Source of the DNA: CAG-791 sp045113775
GTDB lineage: Bacteria > Bacillota > Clostridia > Lachnospirales > Lachnospiraceae
Assembly: GCA_045113775.1 (NCBI GenBank)
Contig: JBGUJH010000096.1
Location: 1 to 64,000 of the forward strand
DNA: 64,000 bases
Direction: 5' to 3'
Shown one piece after another: positions 7,165 to 15,890 of the stretch (position 1 is its first letter; every line of letters begins with the position of its first letter). A program made the translations under genes and the position numbers. The notes below the pieces were generated by a model. The model ran no database searches. It was not told the origin of the DNA and was given only the letters and a program-made list of their open reading frames with translations.

Positions 7165-8460
7165 ATGGCCCAAAACACGGATATAAAATATAGAAATCAG
7201 CTGCTGTATTCAGTATTTGTAAGAGACTACGGGAAAAACGGCACCTTCAAGGATGTGGAAGGAGATTTAGACCGAATTAAGTCTTTGGGAACAGACATTA
7301 TATGGTTTATGCCCATACATCCTATAGGGAAGGTCGGAAGGAAAGGGAGCATAGGTTCTCCCTATGCGATCTCTGATTATCGCGCCGTCAACCCGGATTT
7401 CGGCACGATAGAAGACTTTATAAGGCTGACGGAAGAGATCCATAAGCGCGGCATGAAGTGTATCATTGATGTTGTTTACAATCATACTTCCCCCGACTCT
7501 GTTTTGTCCGTTGAACATCCCGAGTGGTTCTACAGGGACGAGAACGGTAAGCCCAAGGCCAAAGTTGAAGAATGGTGGGATATTGTGGACCTGGACTACA
7601 AAAACCGCGATCTTTGGGATTACCTCATCGAGACCTTGTGCTATTGGGCGCAGTATGTGGACGGGTTCCGCTGCGATGTGGCATCTTTCATTCCGCTCGA
7701 TTTCTGGAAGATGGCCAGGGCGGCGGTCGAAGAGGTGCGCCCCGGCGCATTCTGGCTGGCGGAGAGTGTTGATACAGGCTTTGTACAAAGGATAAGATCT
7801 GACGGCGAGTACTGCCTGTCTGATTCGGAACTCTACCAGGCTTTTGACGCCTGCTATGATTATGATATTTACAGTGAACTCGCAAACTATCTGTTGGGGA
7901 AAGGGCCTCTTGAGAAATATCTGGACCGCCTGAATCTGCAGGAATGCATCTACCCGGAGAATTATGTGAAACTCCACTTCACGGAGAATCATGACAGGAT
8001 CAGGACGGCCGCTCTGGTGCCGGATCTCAGGAGCCGCAGACACCTTCTGGCATTTACACTGTTCCTCAAAGGCATAAGTTTTATCTATAACGGGCAGGAG
8101 AGGAGCACGGCGGCTTTTGCCAATATTTTCGAGAGAGAACCCATCGACTGGACCGGACCCGACCTTTCCGACGTGATCGTGAAGATGAAGAAACTGAAGG
8201 AGCGTGAGATTTTTGCCGCCGGAAGTTTTGTGGCAGATGAAGTGCGAAGCGGCGTGGTGCGCGCAGTTTACACGCACGGAAACGAGAAAATCGTAGGACT
8301 GTTTGCGATCGGCAGCGGACCGGTCGGAGCAGACACCGGACTGCCGGACGGCCCATACCGCGACGAGTATAGCGGGAAAGATATCTATGTGTTCCAGGGA
8401 GCAGTTCCGATCGGAGAGGATCCGGTGATAATATCATTGGGAGATAAGCACGATTTATAA
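7165..8460 (+). CDS. Alpha-amylase family (GH13) glycosidase, cytoplasmic
   Basis: A 431-residue (beta/alpha)8-barrel enzyme with the four GH13 signature regions: DVVYNHTS (I), GFRCDVASF with the Asp nucleophile (II), WLAESVD with the Glu acid/base (III), and FTENHDR with the transition-state Asp (IV). There is no signal peptide, so it acts inside the cell on short alpha-glucans or imported alpha-glucosides. The C-terminal domain is short (about 90 residues). The ATG at 7165 follows GGAGG; longer in-frame sequence upstream is promoter. Exact substrate is not determined, and no sugar transporter is adjacent. Confidence 0.9.
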   Translation: MAQNTDIKYRNQLLYSVFVRDYGKNGTFKDVEGDLDRIKSLGTDIIWFMPIHPIGKVGRKGSIGSPYAISDYRAVNPDFGTIEDFIRLTEEIHKRGMKCIIDVVYNHTSPDSVLSVEHPEWFYRDENGKPKAKVEEWWDIVDLDYKNRDLWDYLIETLCYWAQYVDGFRCDVASFIPLDFWKMARAAVEEVRPGAFWLAESVDTGFVQRIRSDGEYCLSDSELYQAFDACYDYDIYSELANYLLGKGPLEKYLDRLNLQECIYPENYVKLHFTENHDRIRTAALVPDLRSRRHLLAFTLFLKGISFIYNGQERSTAAFANIFEREPIDWTGPDLSDVIVKMKKLKEREIFAAGSFVADEVRSGVVRAVYTHGNEKIVGLFAIGSGPVGADTGLPDGPYRDEYSGKDIYVFQGAVPIGEDPVIISLGDKHDL

Positions 8461-8625
8461 AATATTACATGGATTTTTTCCGTGACCTCCGTAAGTAGAG
8501 ATGTGCCGATGAGAAAGAGATGAAAAAACAGTCGGTGCAGAGGCTCGCGAAGAGAGCCCTGATAAATAGATTATATAAATACTAATAAAAACAGCGCGAT
8601 GCGCGTCGAAACGGAGGAAATGATC

Positions 8626-9129
8626 ATGGATGAAACAACAGCAGCAGTAGGACTTCTCGGTCTTGTAATGAGTTTTTTGATGGTATTTGTCGTGTGGTAC
8701 GTTCTGGTACTCGTTGCCAGGTGGAAAGTCTTTGATAAAGCGGGCATCGCCGGATGGAAATCTCTGATCCCGATCTACAGTGATTACTGCACCTATAAGA
8801 TCTCATGGAAAACGACATTTTTCTGGATCCTGATGGCAGCCGGAATTGTCTCCGGAATTGTCAGCAACCAAATGTCTTCTTACACAGAAAACGGAGAAAC
8901 GGTCCCCATGATGCTGAGTCTGCTGTCCACAGCGGCAGGTCTGGCGGCCACGGTGATCAACCTGCTCATGAACATAAAACTGTCAGAGAAATTCGGACAC
9001 GGCATTCTGTTTGGCCTGGGCCTCACATTCCTGACACCCGTCTTTACGATGATCCTGGCATTTGGTTCGAGCGAATACTTTGGAAATCCTGAGGAAGGTC
9101 TTCCGCCCCGCAGGATCGCTTACCTGTAA
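8626..9129 (+). CDS. Small membrane protein, DUF5684-like
   Basis: A 167-residue protein with about four membrane helices. The cytoplasmic loop after the first helix, KAGIAGWKSLIPIYSDYCTYK, is characteristic of the DUF5684 family; a related loop (WPAWIPGYRLYCLG) occurs in the N-terminal membrane part of the ABC protein at 11801. Function unknown. The ATG at 8626 follows GGAGG at 9 bases; an ATG at 8620 would be too close. It ends before a terminator. The 165 bases upstream hold a few short hairpins but no clear gene. Confidence 0.75.
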   Translation: MDETTAAVGLLGLVMSFLMVFVVWYVLVLVARWKVFDKAGIAGWKSLIPIYSDYCTYKISWKTTFFWILMAAGIVSGIVSNQMSSYTENGETVPMMLSLLSTAAGLAATVINLLMNIKLSEKFGHGILFGLGLTFLTPVFTMILAFGSSEYFGNPEEGLPPRRIAYL

Positions 9130-9147
9130 TTACTGAGGAATATTCAG

Positions 9148-9190
9148 AAGCTCCCGGAATTTGAGAAATCTCAAATCCGGGGGCTTTTTT
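9148..9190 (+). terminator. Intrinsic terminator after the DUF5684 gene
   Basis: AAGCTCCCGGAATTTGAGA pairs with TCTCAAATCCGGGGGCTT with one bulged base, then a T6 tract. Confidence 0.88.
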
Positions 9191-9194
9191 GTGC

Positions 9195-9206
9195 GGTAAA
9201 TTTACC
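9195..9206. promoter_or_regulatory. 12-bp palindrome GGTAAATTTACC, possible operator
   Basis: Perfect palindrome 33 bases before the -10 box of the RNA leader. A close relative, GGTAATATTACC, lies at 11742-11753 ahead of the ABC operon, so one regulator might bind both. Confidence 0.4.
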
Positions 9207-9238
9207 AAAAATCGAAAGCATAAAGCTATATATTGCAG

Positions 9239-9244
9239 TATAAT
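9239..9244 (+). promoter_or_regulatory. -10 box TATAAT of the leader RNA
   Basis: Consensus TATAAT; the hairpin GGGGCAGGC starts 7 bases downstream at 9251, the expected transcription start. No good -35 hexamer. Confidence 0.6.
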
Positions 9245-9250
9245 GATGAA

Positions 9251-9363
9251 GGGGCAGGCGGCTGTGTGTACCCTAAGATGACTTCCTTTTACTCTATGAC
9301 CCGCAAGGGACAGCAGCGACGGATACACACATGAATGTCATCAGATAGCCTGCCTCTTTTTTT
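9251..9363 (+). ncRNA. Structured RNA leader or attenuator with predicted pseudoknot
   Basis: A compact non-coding segment. The outer stem GGCAGGC/GCCTGCC (9253-9259 with 9348-9354) is followed by a T7 run, making a terminator. Inside, TGTGTGTA pairs with TACACACA, and GATGAC (about 9278) can pair with GTCATC (about 9337), which lies outside that stem; the two helices cross and form a pseudoknot. A smaller CCCgcaaGGG hairpin sits between them. It begins 7 bases after a consensus -10 box and ends about 45 bases before the TerD-like gene. It could be a riboswitch-type attenuator or a free small RNA. I could not match it to a known class. Confidence 0.55.
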
Positions 9364-9406
9364 GTTACCTATGATTTGTAAAGGCCTCTGTATTTTGGAG
9401 TTGAGA

Positions 9407-11683
9407 ATGAACATTGCACTCGAAAAGCTGCTGCTCAGCGAACTGAGAATTGTGGTATTTGAACCGGCACCCGGGCCGGCATCTGCCGGAGGCACTGCAG
9501 AAGACGCGTCTGCGCCGCAGGCATTTTCAGATGACCGGATCGTAAAGGCGATGACGGTCAATGAAGAACTGCGGAACCTGGGCTATACGCTGAAGCCGGC
9601 GGATATATTCAGGCTCTCGTTAAGCCGGTCTTTATACGGATTCGCGGAGCACTTCCGGAGCCTTCTGCCGAGTGTCAGCGCGCAGCCGATGTATCCCGAT
9701 TTTCCGGAGCAGGTGATGAAGATGGAAGAGGCGGAGTTCCGGATGCACCAGATGATCCACTACTTTTCCACTTACGGCCTGGAAGCCCTGTTTGGGGTGG
9801 AGATCAGCCGCGGCTGGCTTCCGGATGTCGAAGCGACTGAGAAGAGTCAGAGCGATGACTCTCTCCTGGCAGCCAAAGTACTGGAACTGATGCCGGAAGA
9901 AGAGGCCCCTTATGAGGCGCTCTGCCGCATTCTCACAAAGAGAGAGCGGATGAATAAACATTCAAGGGAGCTGGTCGGGCTAGCGATCCCGCTCCTGAGA
10001 CCGGAGGCACTGTCCGGGATCACAGTTCCCTTTAAAGAGAACCTGACAGCCCTTTTTGACGCGATCCTTGAAGGGACGGACGGGGAAGAACGCATCCGAT
10101 TCCTGCAGCAGATCTGTCAGCACACCGGAGATGTAATGAAGTGTGTGAGAGGGATCCTGCCAAAACACAGATACCATCTGCGCACGAGCCAAAAGAGAGC
10201 GATAGTGAAGCTCCTTGAGTCCTATCCGGAACAGGATTTTAAAGCGAACCTAATCTTATCTCGGGAGGGAAGGGAGAAGAACCTGGTCGCCCTGCAGTAT
10301 CTGGATTACAACATGTACTCGCGAAGCGGCGCACACAGGGAAGCAGTGCGGGCACTCCGCAGCGGCGAACTGAGGTCCTGGGAAGCGCAGGCTCGCTATC
10401 TGGTCGAGACCGGAGATCAGGGTGCCCTCGACTTTATTGCCGCGCGACCCGGCATGCTGCTGCGCATGCTACGCTGGCTTCTCAGGAAGGGATATGAGGA
10501 CAGCGAAGTTCTTAAACATCTTATGAGTAAGGCGGACGAACTGAGTATGCACACGATCGTGGATACTCTGAACGCCATTTACGAAGCCGGGACAAGAGAG
10601 CCGCTGGAGGAACTCTACAGAGCCGCGATGGACAGACGGGAGGAGGAAGCGGAAAACCGCAGGCAGGCCTGGAAAAAACGGTATGTTGACAGCAGGATCC
10701 CTGAATTGGACCCTGATCCTGACCTTCTGGTGCACTTGATCCGGAATGCGCAGCGCTGGGAGAGAATGAAAACAGAATCATTCTCGAGGGAATATGAAAA
10801 AGCCCGCACGCTGTATGAGAAATCGAGGCCCTATGACGGGCGGGTGTGCGATATTTTGACCGCTGTTCTGTTCGAACATCTTAAGGGAATGAGGACGGAA
10901 CTGTATCAGAAAAAGGTCTATCTGCAGACGGACGCGTACGACCTTTCCCGCAGTGTCCTGAAATCCGGAAACGGAAGCGAGGAAGGCGGCTACCTTCCGT
11001 CGGGGATCGCGATCCGGATACCCGATGAGGTCAGGCATCTGCGCTTCTTCGTCTACTGGAACGACAAGAAGAGGGTGGACCTGGATCTGCACGCGGAAGC
11101 ATATAATACGGAATTCGAGCCGATCCACGTGGGATGGGACGCTGACTTTAAGAAAGACGGGATCGTACATTCCGGCGATATCACGCACAGCAATGCTGCG
11201 GAGTATATCGATATTGACCTGGAGGCGCCGCTTCTGCGGGCGCATACACGGATCCACATCTTTAACGGGAAGGAATCCTTTAAAGAGATCGATACCTGTT
11301 ATGTCGGGATGATGGCGGTGAAGAAGCTGGGAGCAAAAGTGAAGCTCTATGATCCGAAGAACTGCTTCTTTACGCACGAGCTGAAGTCCGACAGCGAAGA
11401 ACTTCAATATGGTTATGTAGACGTACCCGGACGGAGACTGTACTTCGTCGGAAAGGAACCGGAAATACTTCCGGAGTACTGCAGGCCTTTTGAAGTCCCG
11501 CAGCAGGACCGCTCAGACGATCACAGGCTGACTATGGACAAATACCTGTCCATGCTCTTTGAAGCACAGGAAGTGACGCCTGCCGCGTCGCCGGAGGAGG
11601 CGGATATAATCCTTACAATGGAAAAGTCCGCGGAGGAAAAGGGCGTCAGTCTGGTGGACAGGAATTTCTATCTTGAAGAGTAA
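9407..11683 (+). CDS. Large protein with C-terminal TerD-like domain
   Basis: A 758-residue soluble protein. Residues 1 to about 500 are helical and lack a recognisable enzyme motif. Around 540-650 is a segment RFFVYWNDKKRVDLDLHAEA, then HVGWDADF, HSGDITHSNAAEYIDIDLE and HIFNGKESF. The paired Asp-rich DLDL and SGDITHS elements resemble the calcium-binding TerD fold and the C-terminus of the MXAN_6230/SCO0854 family, from memory. The ATG at 9407 follows GGAG; the open frame upstream is the RNA leader. TerD-like proteins are linked to membrane and metal stress, in line with its envelope-gene neighbours. Function is inferred weakly. Confidence 0.65.
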   Translation: MNIALEKLLLSELRIVVFEPAPGPASAGGTAEDASAPQAFSDDRIVKAMTVNEELRNLGYTLKPADIFRLSLSRSLYGFAEHFRSLLPSVSAQPMYPDFPEQVMKMEEAEFRMHQMIHYFSTYGLEALFGVEISRGWLPDVEATEKSQSDDSLLAAKVLELMPEEEAPYEALCRILTKRERMNKHSRELVGLAIPLLRPEALSGITVPFKENLTALFDAILEGTDGEERIRFLQQICQHTGDVMKCVRGILPKHRYHLRTSQKRAIVKLLESYPEQDFKANLILSREGREKNLVALQYLDYNMYSRSGAHREAVRALRSGELRSWEAQARYLVETGDQGALDFIAARPGMLLRMLRWLLRKGYEDSEVLKHLMSKADELSMHTIVDTLNAIYEAGTREPLEELYRAAMDRREEEAENRRQAWKKRYVDSRIPELDPDPDLLVHLIRNAQRWERMKTESFSREYEKARTLYEKSRPYDGRVCDILTAVLFEHLKGMRTELYQKKVYLQTDAYDLSRSVLKSGNGSEEGGYLPSGIAIRIPDEVRHLRFFVYWNDKKRVDLDLHAEAYNTEFEPIHVGWDADFKKDGIVHSGDITHSNAAEYIDIDLEAPLLRAHTRIHIFNGKESFKEIDTCYVGMMAVKKLGAKVKLYDPKNCFFTHELKSDSEELQYGYVDVPGRRLYFVGKEPEILPEYCRPFEVPQQDRSDDHRLTMDKYLSMLFEAQEVTPAASPEEADIILTMEKSAEEKGVSLVDRNFYLEE

Positions 11684-11718
11684 AAAAATGCTCGCACAAC
11701 GGGGCTCGCATTTTTGGA
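11683..11718 (+). terminator. Probable terminator after the TerD-like gene
   Basis: AAAAATGC pairs with GCATTTTT around a GC-rich loop; the T run is part of the stem. Confidence 0.5.
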
Positions 11719-11741
11719 AATACAAAAATACTATGGTTTTC

Positions 11742-11753
11742 GGTAATATTACC
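11742..11753. promoter_or_regulatory. 12-bp palindrome GGTAATATTACC, possible operator
   Basis: Perfect palindrome 21 bases before a TATACT -10 box (11775-11780), so it would overlap the -35 region of the ABC operon promoter. Related to the palindrome at 9195. Confidence 0.4.
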
Positions 11754-11800
11754 TCCACCATGTTCGCTATATCATATACTTGTATTCGGAGGAAATTAAT

Positions 11801-13165
11801 ATGGATTATCAGTCGTTTATTGCCTCAACCGGATTTAATGAATGGGCGCTTCTTTCGTTCGCCCTGTTCGTGATCTCCAAAAAACTGGACTGGAAGAAGA
11901 GATGGCCGGCCTGGATCCCGGGATACCGCCTTTATTGTCTGGGTGATTCTGTCGGGCTCAGCAGAGAAGGCATGTACTGCGGGATCATGGACCTGCTCTT
12001 CATCAATTCTGTCATCGCGAACCATGTGATCAACAAAGAGGTGCTGGGAGAACTTGCTTCCCTGATCCATCTGGTCCTGTTCATCTTCCTGTTCATTTAC
12101 CGGCTGAGGATCTACATGCAGATCCTCAAGCTCTTCGGACTGGGCAAAAAATGGATCATTCTGTGGCTGCTCGCAGACTGGCTGCCTCTTCTGATCATCG
12201 GGCTCGGGAAAAAATACCAGCCTCAGAGAGAGCGGATCATGGATGCCTCCGAGGTTAAACCGGGGGAGACCGGTCAGAGCGCGGCGGAGGTTTATACATC
12301 CCTCAATGAAGCCGTACCTGTGGTCAATGAAGGACTGAGCGTCCATCTTAAGGAACGCACAGTCACGGACTTCGGGAAGAAGATCTGTCTTCTGAAGGAC
12401 ATCGCCATGAATATTCCTCCCAATTCCCTCGTGCTTCTGCTGGGCGGATCCGGCGCCGGAAAAACGACTCTGATCAACGCGGTGATCGGCTATGAACAGG
12501 CTGACGCGAAGATTCTCTTGAACGGCGTGGATGTCTATGAGGATTATGACCGCGTCAAGCATAAGATCGGTTTTGTTCCGCAGCAGAACCTGATCAGGGC
12601 AAAAGATACAGTGATCAATACGGTGGGAGACGCAGCGAAGATGCGGCTTCCGGTTTCCGTTACTAAACAGGAGCGGGACAAGATGATTCAGGAAGATATG
12701 GACCTTCTCGGCCTGACATCCGGGCAGGACGGCCTCGTGTCTAAGAAGTCGGGAGGACAGCTTCGAAGGATCTGCATCGCCATGGAGCTGGTGACGGACC
12801 CGGCGCTCTTTATCCTGGATGAGCCGGACTCGGGCCTGGATGGCGTCATCTCCCGGGAGATCTTCACAAAGCTGCGGCAGATCGCCGATGAAGGCAGGAT
12901 CGTGATCGTTATCACGCACACGCCGGACCGCGTGATCGACCTGTTCGACAAAGTCATCGTACTCGCCAAGGATTCCAATAAGACAGGCCGCCTGGCATTT
13001 TACGGTAGCCCTCAGGAAGCCAAAGAGTTCTTTGGGAAAGAGAGCATGGAACAGGTAGTCATGAGTGTGAACGGCAAAGAGGAAGGCGGAGAAGGCCGGG
13101 CCGATGAACTGGTAGAGAAATACGCAGCTGAGGTCGCTGCACAGAAGGGAGGACAGGCATCATGA
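11801..13165 (+). CDS. ABC transporter ATPase with N-terminal DUF5684-like membrane region
   Basis: A 454-residue fusion. Residues 1-135 form about four membrane segments around a WPAWIPGYRLYCLG loop like that of the DUF5684 protein upstream. A linker leads into an ABC domain at about 180-440: Walker A GGSGAGKTT (214-222), signature KSGGQLRR (about 316), Walker B LFILDEPDSGLD (about 336) and H-loop ITHTPDR. The ABC domain is ABCG-like. The next gene, overlapping by ATGA, is an ABC-2 permease, so together they form an exporter or lipid/peptide transporter. The start follows GGAGGAAATTAAT. Confidence 0.85.
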   Translation: MDYQSFIASTGFNEWALLSFALFVISKKLDWKKRWPAWIPGYRLYCLGDSVGLSREGMYCGIMDLLFINSVIANHVINKEVLGELASLIHLVLFIFLFIYRLRIYMQILKLFGLGKKWIILWLLADWLPLLIIGLGKKYQPQRERIMDASEVKPGETGQSAAEVYTSLNEAVPVVNEGLSVHLKERTVTDFGKKICLLKDIAMNIPPNSLVLLLGGSGAGKTTLINAVIGYEQADAKILLNGVDVYEDYDRVKHKIGFVPQQNLIRAKDTVINTVGDAAKMRLPVSVTKQERDKMIQEDMDLLGLTSGQDGLVSKKSGGQLRRICIAMELVTDPALFILDEPDSGLDGVISREIFTKLRQIADEGRIVIVITHTPDRVIDLFDKVIVLAKDSNKTGRLAFYGSPQEAKEFFGKESMEQVVMSVNGKEEGGEGRADELVEKYAAEVAAQKGGQAS

Positions 13166-14112
13166 CAGAGTCATCAACCGAAAATCTGCAGTATACCGGA
13201 CGAATCTATCAGCTGGGAATATATCTTCGAAAATTCCTGCGCATGTTTGTCTATCAGAGCGACTGGGTACTCCTTCCGATCGGCGCAGTCATCGCTGCTC
13301 TCGTGACATTTGTTGTGGGCAGCAACATGTTCGTGACGCAGGAAGGAACGACGATGGGCACCTTTGCCCTGACTTGCGTCTGTGTCTGGAACGGTTTCTT
13401 CAACTCGATCCAGGTCGTGTGCCGTGAACGGGATATCGTCAAAAAAGAGCACAGGGCCGGAATGCATATCACATCCTATATTTTGGCTCATATGATCTAT
13501 CAGCTGCTCCTGTGCTTTCTGCAGACGCTGATCACGCTTCTGATCTGCGGCATAGCGGGAGTGCACTTTCCAAAGCAGGGCGTCATCACACAATGGGGAA
13601 TCGTCGATATGGGCATAACCATATTGCTGGTCACTTATGCGGCGGATATTATGGCGCTCATGGTCTCTTGCATTGTCAAGAACACTACCATAGCCATGAC
13701 CGTCATGCCTTTCCTGCTGATCTACCAGCTGATCTTCTCGGGAAGTTTCTTTGAACTGGGAGCGGCGGATATGATCAAGGTTACCACCATATCTCATTGG
13801 GGGACGGACAGCCTGTGTGCCATCGGCCGGTATAACGAGCAGCCGATGGTGACGCTGTGGAACACCCTGGTCCAGTTCAAGGACGCGGAGTTTCAAGGTG
13901 AGAAGCCCCTTCTCTACATTCTGCAGGGAATTGAGAAGAATGATATGCTCGATGATTTCCTTAAATGGTCAGGGGAGAACAATATAAACGCCGCCTACGC
14001 AAGCACCCCTGAAAATGTACTTACGGCCTGGAAAGCAATACTGATCATGATCGTGATATTTACAGCCGTGTCGGTCATCACGCTGAAGTTTATCGATAAA
14101 GATAAGAGATGA
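13162..14112 (+). CDS. ABC-2 type transporter permease
   Basis: A 316-residue membrane protein with six predicted helices and an ABCG-type arrangement: an N-terminal cytoplasmic stretch, helices at about 30-50, 63-80, 105-135, 145-165 and 175-200, an outer region, then a final helix (LIMIVIFTAVSVITLKFI). Its start codon overlaps the stop of the ATPase gene (ATGA), indicating coupled translation and a direct partnership. Substrate unknown; the pair is followed by cardiolipin synthase, which suggests envelope or lipid context. Confidence 0.82.
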   Translation: MTESSTENLQYTGRIYQLGIYLRKFLRMFVYQSDWVLLPIGAVIAALVTFVVGSNMFVTQEGTTMGTFALTCVCVWNGFFNSIQVVCRERDIVKKEHRAGMHITSYILAHMIYQLLLCFLQTLITLLICGIAGVHFPKQGVITQWGIVDMGITILLVTYAADIMALMVSCIVKNTTIAMTVMPFLLIYQLIFSGSFFELGAADMIKVTTISHWGTDSLCAIGRYNEQPMVTLWNTLVQFKDAEFQGEKPLLYILQGIEKNDMLDDFLKWSGENNINAAYASTPENVLTAWKAILIMIVIFTAVSVITLKFIDKDKR

Positions 14113-14142
14113 CAATGTCTAAAGGAGTGAGGAAGAACTAGA

Positions 14143-15840
14143 ATGAAAAACACGATAGAAAAACAAGCGGATGTCAAGAACGGCGTCAGCAGGATGATCT
14201 TTGCTGTAATTTCAATCCTGCTGGAGGTGGCAGTTATCCTTCTGCTGCTCTATTTCGCGGGACAGAAAGCGGGGTGGATCTATATCCTGCTTCGTATTTT
14301 GAGTACTTTCCTGGTTCTTGTCATATACGGAAGCAGTAAGACCGCCTCGATCCGCATGACCTGGATGCTGGTGATCATGCTGCTGCCGATCTTCGGAACG
14401 GCTCTCTATCTTCTGATCGGAATGAACGGACATACGCTGAGTATGCGCAACCGCTATGAGGACATCGACAAGATCCTCATGCCCATGCTGCCTGCAAATA
14501 AGAAGGAAGCAGAGAATGCGAGGGAAAGAGACGGACGACTCGGAGGACTGGTCGATTATATCCGCCGCCAGGCGGGATATCCTGTCTATCAGAACACCAG
14601 AGTTGAATATTTTGACGACGGTGAGAAGGGATTCGAAGCGCAGAAGAGGGACCTGGCGAAAGCCGAGAAGTTCATCTTCATGGAGTATCACGCGATCGAG
14701 GACGCGTCCTGCTGGCATGAGATGCGGGACATCCTCGCGGAAAGAGCGAAAGCGGGCGTCGAAGTCAGAGTGTTCTATGACGATATGGGAAGCCTCGGAT
14801 TCATAAATACGGATTTCGTAAAGCGCACGGAAAGCTACGGGATCCAGTGCCGCGTGTTCAATCCTTTTGCTCCCGGACTCAACCTGTTCCTGAATAACCG
14901 CGACCATCGCAAGATCACCGTAATCGACGGAAAAGTCGGCTACACAGGCGGCTACAACCTGGCAGAAGAATACTTCCACAGAACTGAGCCGTACGGCTTC
15001 TGGAAAGATACCGGCATACGCCTGGAAGGAGACGCAGTTCAGAGCCTTACAGTTACATTCCTGGAGATGTGGAACGCGATCAACGCCAAAGATAAGGACG
15101 ACAAAGAATTCAAGAAGTATCTTTTTGCCAGAAATGCGAGCGGAGTACTGGCGAAGAGTGACATGAAAGTCAAAGAGGATAAGGCTGCCAGGGTCGCGGA
15201 GGACACTGAAAAATACTACGGAATGATGAGAGAAGATATCCAGCCGCAGGAGAAATATCTGGAAGACACAACAGCTGTGGCAGGCGAGCAGCTGGGATTT
15301 GTACAACCCTACGCGGATTCGCCGATGGACGAGATCCATGTAGGAGAAGACGTCTACATCAGCATGGCGGAATGTGCCCAGAAATACGCGTGGTTTATAA
15401 CCCCTTATCTGATCATCACGGATGAGATGTGCCACGCCTTTTCGCTGGCGGCAAGGCGCGGTGTAGATGTCAGGATCATCACACCGGGAATCCCGGACAA
15501 GAAGATCGTCTACAGCGTGACGCGCTCTTATTACAACGGACTGGCCAAAAACGGCGTCAGGATATTCGAGTACACGCCCGGTTTCTGCCACGCCAAGATG
15601 TCGATCGTGGACGATCTCATGGCCACCTGCGGCACGATCAACCTGGACTATCGAAGCCTTTATCATCACTTTGAGAACGGGTGTCTTTATGCGGACTGCG
15701 GAGCTGTGATGGAGACTAAGAAAGATTTTGAAGAGATGTTCGCGCGGAGTAAGGAAGTCACGGACTACTATGCGAACGGGCGCGGCGCGTTCATGCGCTT
15801 CGGACAGCTCCTTCTGAGATTAGCAGCCCCGTTGATGTAA
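14143..15840 (+). CDS. cls: Cardiolipin synthase (phospholipase D superfamily)
   Basis: A 565-residue membrane enzyme making cardiolipin from two phosphatidylglycerol molecules. Three hydrophobic segments occupy the first 95 residues. Two HKD motifs follow: HRKITVID (about 255) with GYTGGYN, and HAKMSIVD (about 483) with CGTINLDYRS, the two catalytic halves. Length is somewhat above the usual 480-510, with an extended region between the HKD motifs (about 320-390). AAAGGAG precedes the start. It is placed between an ABC exporter and a mechanosensitive channel; all are envelope functions. Confidence 0.92.
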   Translation: MKNTIEKQADVKNGVSRMIFAVISILLEVAVILLLLYFAGQKAGWIYILLRILSTFLVLVIYGSSKTASIRMTWMLVIMLLPIFGTALYLLIGMNGHTLSMRNRYEDIDKILMPMLPANKKEAENARERDGRLGGLVDYIRRQAGYPVYQNTRVEYFDDGEKGFEAQKRDLAKAEKFIFMEYHAIEDASCWHEMRDILAERAKAGVEVRVFYDDMGSLGFINTDFVKRTESYGIQCRVFNPFAPGLNLFLNNRDHRKITVIDGKVGYTGGYNLAEEYFHRTEPYGFWKDTGIRLEGDAVQSLTVTFLEMWNAINAKDKDDKEFKKYLFARNASGVLAKSDMKVKEDKAARVAEDTEKYYGMMREDIQPQEKYLEDTTAVAGEQLGFVQPYADSPMDEIHVGEDVYISMAECAQKYAWFITPYLIITDEMCHAFSLAARRGVDVRIITPGIPDKKIVYSVTRSYYNGLAKNGVRIFEYTPGFCHAKMSIVDDLMATCGTINLDYRSLYHHFENGCLYADCGAVMETKKDFEEMFARSKEVTDYYANGRGAFMRFGQLLLRLAAPLM

Positions 15841-15890
15841 GGAAGGAGCGGCGGAGAACCTCGCATATAAGGGAAGAGTATTAAAGCATT

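Noticed and set aside
14212..15669. A 485-codon open frame opposite cardiolipin synthase
   Set aside because: Same reason: no domain, covered by an enzyme gene with catalytic motifs on the other strand.
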